Assembly (NCBI GenBank): GCA_025997895.1 | Contig: BNVF01000090.1 | Span: forward strand, 1-9,315 | DNA length: 9,315 nucleotides | Reading direction: 5' to 3' | Source of the DNA: Spirochaetia bacterium | GTDB lineage: Bacteria > Spirochaetota > Spirochaetia > Treponematales > Breznakiellaceae | Shown: one piece after another, positions 7,498 to 9,315 of the stretch | How the letters are laid out: each line of letters opens with the position of its first letter | How positions within the stretch are numbered: the first letter of the stretch is position 1 | Notes under the pieces: generated by a model | The model's input: the letters and a program-made list of their open reading frames with translations, nothing else | What the model was told of the DNA's origin: nothing | Databases searched by the model: none | Program-made: the position numbers and the translations under genes

Positions 7498-7677
7498 CTA
7501 GTCTTTAGGTATTTCTTTTAATACAAGTTTTAAAAATTTATTTTTCATTTCTTTATGCCGGGGGACGGGGATTTTTTTCCCGGTTTTTTCATGTACAAAT
7601 ATATCATGCCGTGTCCCGTGATGATCAAAAAACACGCCATGGTCACCAAGAGTTTTGATAAAATCCTGCCGGTTCAT
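7498..7677 (-). CDS. hicA: HicA-type mRNA interferase toxin
   Basis: A 59-residue protein of the HicA/YcfA family, a small double-stranded-RNA-binding-fold toxin that cleaves mRNA at the ribosome or free in the cytoplasm. The sequence begins MNRQDFIKTLGDHGVFF. It carries the catalytic-histidine motif GTRHDIF (H24), then the HEKTGKKIPVPRH strand-turn with PRHKE (39-43) and a lysine-rich C-terminal helix, all standard for the family, and its length is typical. The ATG shares one base with the stop of the upstream gene (TAATG at 7675-7679), so translation is coupled to the antitoxin. No frameshift or missing residue is seen, so it should be active. Confidence 0.9.
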   Translation of the reverse strand: MNRQDFIKTLGDHGVFFDHHGTRHDIFVHEKTGKKIPVPRHKEMKNKFLKLVLKEIPKD

Positions 7678-7865
7678 TACACCATTTCCAAAACGCCGTG
7701 CTGCTTAGTAGTTTCAAGTGTTCCATCACGGATCATTTTGTATATGTCCAAAAGATTTTCCTCAAAATCTTTCAGATTTTCGCCTTGAGTTGGATATTCA
7801 GGATAGTCGTCAAGGTAACCGACATAAAAATCATCATCCATTTCATAGGTATAGTGAAGTGCCAT
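7677..7865 (-). CDS. hicB: HicB-family antitoxin (single-domain, short)
   Basis: A 62-residue partner of HicA that would bind and neutralise the toxin. It shows the HicB partial RNase H-like pattern: YTYEMDDDFYVGYLDDYPEYPTQGENLKDFEENLLDIYKMI, equivalent to the family Y-x-G-Y-x-x-x-x-P-x-x-x-T-Q-G-x-x-x-x-E layout. The start is set by GGAGG (7870-7874) 4 nt before the ATG at 7865; a longer frame upstream has no support. The protein ends without the C-terminal helix-turn-helix or ribbon-helix-helix found in longer HicB proteins, so direct autorepression is not assured. Order is antitoxin then toxin, the reverse of E. coli hicAB but common elsewhere. Confidence 0.88.
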   Translation of the reverse strand: MALHYTYEMDDDFYVGYLDDYPEYPTQGENLKDFEENLLDIYKMIRDGTLETTKQHGVLEMV

Positions 7866-7877
7866 AGTTCCTCCATG

Positions 7878-7894
7878 CTTATATTCAGTATAAG
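7878..7894. repeat. Perfect inverted repeat over the hicBA -10 box (candidate operator)
   Basis: CTTATA, 5-bp spacer, TATAAG. The dyad covers the -10 hexamer and the likely transcription start of hicBA, a usual place for a repressor site. Alternatively it is an AT-rich coincidence around a promoter. Confidence 0.45.
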
Positions 7895-7914
7895 GGTTTG
7901 GGCGATAAAAACAA
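7887..7914 (-). promoter_or_regulatory. hicBA promoter
   Basis: Minus strand TTGTTT (7909-7914), 16-bp spacer, TATACT (7887-7892). Transcription would start near 7880, just before the GGAGG of hicB. Confidence 0.6.
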
Positions 7915-7948
7915 TCCCCCACCCGGATGAGCGCAGTGGTACCAAAAA

Positions 7949-7965
7949 GTGCCAGGCACCAGTGC
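7949..7965. repeat. 17-bp direct repeat, copy 2 (right flank of hicBA)
   Basis: GTGCCAGGCACCAGTGC, one mismatch to copy 1 at 7465-7481. Another CCAGTGC follows at 7973-7979, 14 bp after the CCAGTGC within this copy (7959-7965). It lies in the divergent control region between hicB and the Rpn nuclease gene. Confidence 0.6.
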
Positions 7966-7994
7966 ATTGCCTCCAGTGCCGCCGCCGCGCCACC

Positions 7995-8023
7995 TTGAAA
8001 ATTCCTGAAATTATCGGTATTAT
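7995..8023 (+). promoter_or_regulatory. Promoter of the Rpn-family nuclease gene
   Basis: TTGAAA (7995-8000), 17-bp spacer, TATTAT (8018-8023), one mismatch in each hexamer. Transcription would start near 8030, only about 10 nt before the ATG at 8041, leaving no room for a good Shine-Dalgarno (only a weak AGAAG). Confidence 0.7.
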
Positions 8024-8040
8024 GGACTGTAGAAGTATAC

Positions 8041-8964
8041 ATGGATGTTAACCGGGAATACAAGGACAGCGTTTTTTCCCTTCTTTTTGGCGATCCCGCA
8101 ATCCTGCGGGAATTGTACAACGCCATGGAAGGGGTGTCCCTGCCTCCAAACGAGCCCATCACCATTAACACCCTGGAAGGGGCTTTGTACATGGATCGGC
8201 TCAACGACCTTTCGTTTACCGTGGGTAAAAAACTGGTGGTTTTAATCGAACAACAAAGTACGATTAACCTCAATATGCCCCTGCGGATACTGATGTACAT
8301 AGCCAGGGTATACGAAAAAATCGTAGCAACAAAAAATATATACGCCAAAGGGCTTATCAAAATTCCCCTCCCGGAACTCATTGTTTTGTATAACGGGCCG
8401 GACACTGATTGGGATACCCAGGAATTAAAATTGTCAGATGCATTTGAGGACGCTTCGGCCCTGGGAGTCGATATGACAATGCCGTCCCCATTGGAACTTT
8501 CCGCCACCATGTTTAACATCAACCAGGGCCATAACAAAGCCATGCTCCAAAAGAGCGAAACATTGAATGGGTACAGTGCCTTTGTTAGTAAGGTTCGTGA
8601 ATTTGAAAAAGGAAATAATGATTTAGCCACTGCCATTAAAAAAGCCGTGGAGTATTGCATAGACCGCAATATCCTGAAAGAATTTTTAGAATCACATTCG
8701 TCGGAGGTGATAAATATGTTATTTGCAGAATGGAACCAGGAAGAAGCCCTGGAATACCGGTTCAACGAGGGCATCGGTATAGGCATGGAAAAAGGCATCG
8801 GTATAGGCATAGAAAAAGGCCGTAACGAAGGCAGGGTGGAAAGTGCCAAAAAATTTCTTGCAATGGGGCTAGAGCCGGAAAAGATCGCCCGAGGCACAGG
8901 TCTGTCCCTTGAAACTATTAAAGGAATTGCCTCGACACTCGGCACACAAGCTCCGAGACAGTAA
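8041..8964 (+). CDS. Rpn family PD-(D/E)xK nuclease ('recombination-promoting nuclease/putative transposase')
   Basis: A 307-residue member of the Rpn / T_den_put_tspse family, DNA endonucleases first named as putative transposases and, in E. coli, shown to act as RecA-independent recombination-promoting and antiphage toxins. The nuclease core is visible in the first 100 residues: VNREYKDSVFSLLFGD, then RLNDLSF with D56, then VVLIEQQSTINLNMPLR with E70-Q71-Q72, the ExQ variant of the (D/E)xK motif. A middle region (IVLYNGP...) follows. The tail from about 226 has Gly/Glu-Lys-rich repeats and a short helical motif, EKIARGTGLSLETIKGI (280-296). There are no inverted repeats or target duplications marking an insertion sequence, so 'transposase' is only a historic label. 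The start codon follows a very short leader with a weak ribosome binding site. Confidence 0.88.
   Translation: MDVNREYKDSVFSLLFGDPAILRELYNAMEGVSLPPNEPITINTLEGALYMDRLNDLSFTVGKKLVVLIEQQSTINLNMPLRILMYIARVYEKIVATKNIYAKGLIKIPLPELIVLYNGPDTDWDTQELKLSDAFEDASALGVDMTMPSPLELSATMFNINQGHNKAMLQKSETLNGYSAFVSKVREFEKGNNDLATAIKKAVEYCIDRNILKEFLESHSSEVINMLFAEWNQEEALEYRFNEGIGIGMEKGIGIGIEKGRNEGRVESAKKFLAMGLEPEKIARGTGLSLETIKGIASTLGTQAPRQ
8703..8711 (+). promoter_or_regulatory. Full-strength internal Shine-Dalgarno within the Rpn gene
   Basis: GGAGGTGAT is the exact complement of the canonical bacterial 16S rRNA 3' end. GGAGG ends 8 nt before an in-frame ATG (8716), the optimal distance. It is spelled by the codons for S-E-V-I. 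Confidence 0.75.
8716..8964 (+). CDS. Intragenic C-terminal small protein of the Rpn nuclease (RpnS-like candidate antitoxin)
   Basis: An in-frame internal start at Met226 of the nuclease would give an 82-residue protein (MLFAEWNQEEALEYRFNEG...) comprising the Gly/Glu-Lys-rich stretch and the C-terminal TGLSLETIKGI motif but none of the nuclease core. In E. coli Rpn systems a C-terminal small protein (RpnS) is made from an internal start and blocks the toxicity of the large protein (RpnL). Here the internal site has GGAGGTGAT at ideal spacing, far better than the start of the full-length gene, which would favour an excess of small protein. The layout is seen in the sequence; production and inhibitory activity are inferred. 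Confidence 0.65.
   Translation: MLFAEWNQEEALEYRFNEGIGIGMEKGIGIGIEKGRNEGRVESAKKFLAMGLEPEKIARGTGLSLETIKGIASTLGTQAPRQ
8770..8817 (+). repeat. Two 24-bp tandem repeats in the Rpn tail
   Basis: Two adjacent 24-bp units differing at one base encode GIGIGMEK and GIGIGIEK. They fall in the hinge-like part of the tail that is shared by the full-length and internal products. Copy-number change would preserve the frame. Confidence 0.8.
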
Positions 8965-9006
8965 ACCCTCACCACGAATAAGTGAAAAAACTCAAAGGAG
9001 GCGGTC

Positions 9007-9204
9007 ATGCAAAACACCGAAATAGTCCCTGAATCTCTTGAAGCCCTCAAGGCAGCCTGGCGTAAAGAAATTCTCATTGAAGTTGCAAAAAATGCCATGC
9101 TGGAAGAAGAAGTCGATATTGATAAAACCCAGCGATTTACCGGCCTGGACGATGAAACCATGAACGAAATCCTGCCCGCTTTACGTAATGCAAAATCCGG
9201 CTAA
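9007..9204 (+). CDS. Small 65-residue protein resembling the Rpn C-terminal tail
   Basis: Unnamed small acidic protein, rich in charged helix-forming residues (MQNTEIVPESLEALKAAWRK...). AAAGGAGG (8994-9001) lies 5 nt before the ATG, a very strong ribosome binding site. Residues 39-55 (DKTQRFTGLDDETMNEI) align without gaps to residues 280-296 of the upstream nuclease (EKIARGTGLSLETIKGI) with 8 of 17 identical, and an E-x-A-K occurs shortly before in both. It lies 42 bp after the nuclease stop on the same strand with no obvious terminator between, so one mRNA is likely. I infer a duplicated or detached Rpn tail that could act as a second antitoxin-like subunit; no domain can be named with certainty. 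Confidence 0.72.
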   Translation: MQNTEIVPESLEALKAAWRKEILIEVAKNAMLEEEVDIDKTQRFTGLDDETMNEILPALRNAKSG

Positions 9205-9315
9205 CTTGAACACTAAATCCATTTTTATCTGAACATGAATCCGGCAACATTTGAACAGCTGCCGCTCCGAAGTGAGAATATCCCATGCCTGCAAAACTTG
9301 CAAGCACAGGATAAA
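9205..9315. other. Right edge, no supported gene
   Basis: No terminator or convincing gene is visible. An ATG at 9235 opens a plus-strand frame to the window end (27 codons, MNPATFEQLPLRSENIP...), but it has no Shine-Dalgarno and no recognisable family. It may be the start of a further gene. Confidence 0.3.

Noticed and set aside
7558..7589. Terminator-like CCGGG...CCCGG followed by six T after dacA
   Set aside because: It lies wholly inside the hicA coding sequence, where it reads as Lys-rich codons on the minus strand. The stem is only 5 bp with a long loop.
7555..7788. 77-codon plus-strand open frame
   Set aside because: Antisense shadow of hicA and the end of hicB, with no family features or ribosome site.
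7465..7979. CRISPR-like array
   Set aside because: Only two or three short GTGCC/CAGTGC elements at irregular spacing, with genes between them and no spacer-repeat periodicity.
8041..8964. Insertion sequence or transposon suggested by the 'putative transposase' family name
   Set aside because: No terminal inverted repeats or target-site duplications surround the gene, and the core motifs are PD-(D/E)xK rather than a DDE transposase.
7677..9161. 494-codon minus-strand open frame
   Set aside because: It is antisense to the Rpn gene and the small gene over most of its length. Only its last 62 codons (from 7865) carry HicB-like sequence and a ribosome site.

Overview
The window looks like a bacterial chromosome segment of about 9.3 kb, most likely from a spirochaete of the Treponema type. 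The GC-rich housekeeping genes (glycogen synthase, AsnRS, PBP5-type carboxypeptidase), the consensus sigma70-like promoters and the Rpn/PD-(D/E)xK protein family, which is heavily expanded in Treponema, all fit. The assignment is inference; no rRNA or marker gene decides it.

Left part (1-3041): the 3' portion of glgA (glycogen synthase, 5' end outside the window) runs rightward. It overlaps by 44 bp, tail to tail, a leftward gene for a secreted UshA-like 5'-nucleotidase. That gene has a near-consensus promoter and a strong ribosome binding site.

Middle left (3042-4590): a lower-GC block holds an intact iron-sulfur subunit of the fumarate reductase/succinate dehydrogenase family (leftward), coupled by an ATGA overlap to only the C-terminal tail of its flavoprotein partner. 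Immediately beyond, in divergent orientation, is a GntR/FCD regulator that has lost its first residues. Two genes that should start apart are fused at their broken 5' ends near 3940-3952. This is either a deletion that removed the flavoprotein catalytic part, the shared promoter region and the regulator start, or an assembly join. The iron-sulfur subunit has an extra cysteine that predicts a [4Fe-4S] where classical enzymes carry a [3Fe-4S].

Middle right (4591-7454): asnS (with an unusual 18-bp tandem repeat in the linker between its two domains) and dacA form a rightward pair 18 nt apart. asnS may be transcribed as a leaderless mRNA.

Right part (7455-9315): a small toxin-antitoxin/defence-like cluster. 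A leftward hicBA pair includes a 59-codon hicA with a 1-base stop/start overlap. It shares a 175-bp divergent control region with a rightward Rpn-family nuclease gene. Inside the nuclease gene, a full-strength Shine-Dalgarno sits in frame before Met226 and would produce an 82-residue C-terminal protein, as known for the RpnL/RpnS toxin-antitoxin pairs. A separate 65-codon gene downstream, also with a strong Shine-Dalgarno, resembles the same C-terminal tail. One nuclease with two candidate small inhibitors next to hicBA is the most notable content of the window. Two imperfect 17-bp direct repeats flank hicBA.
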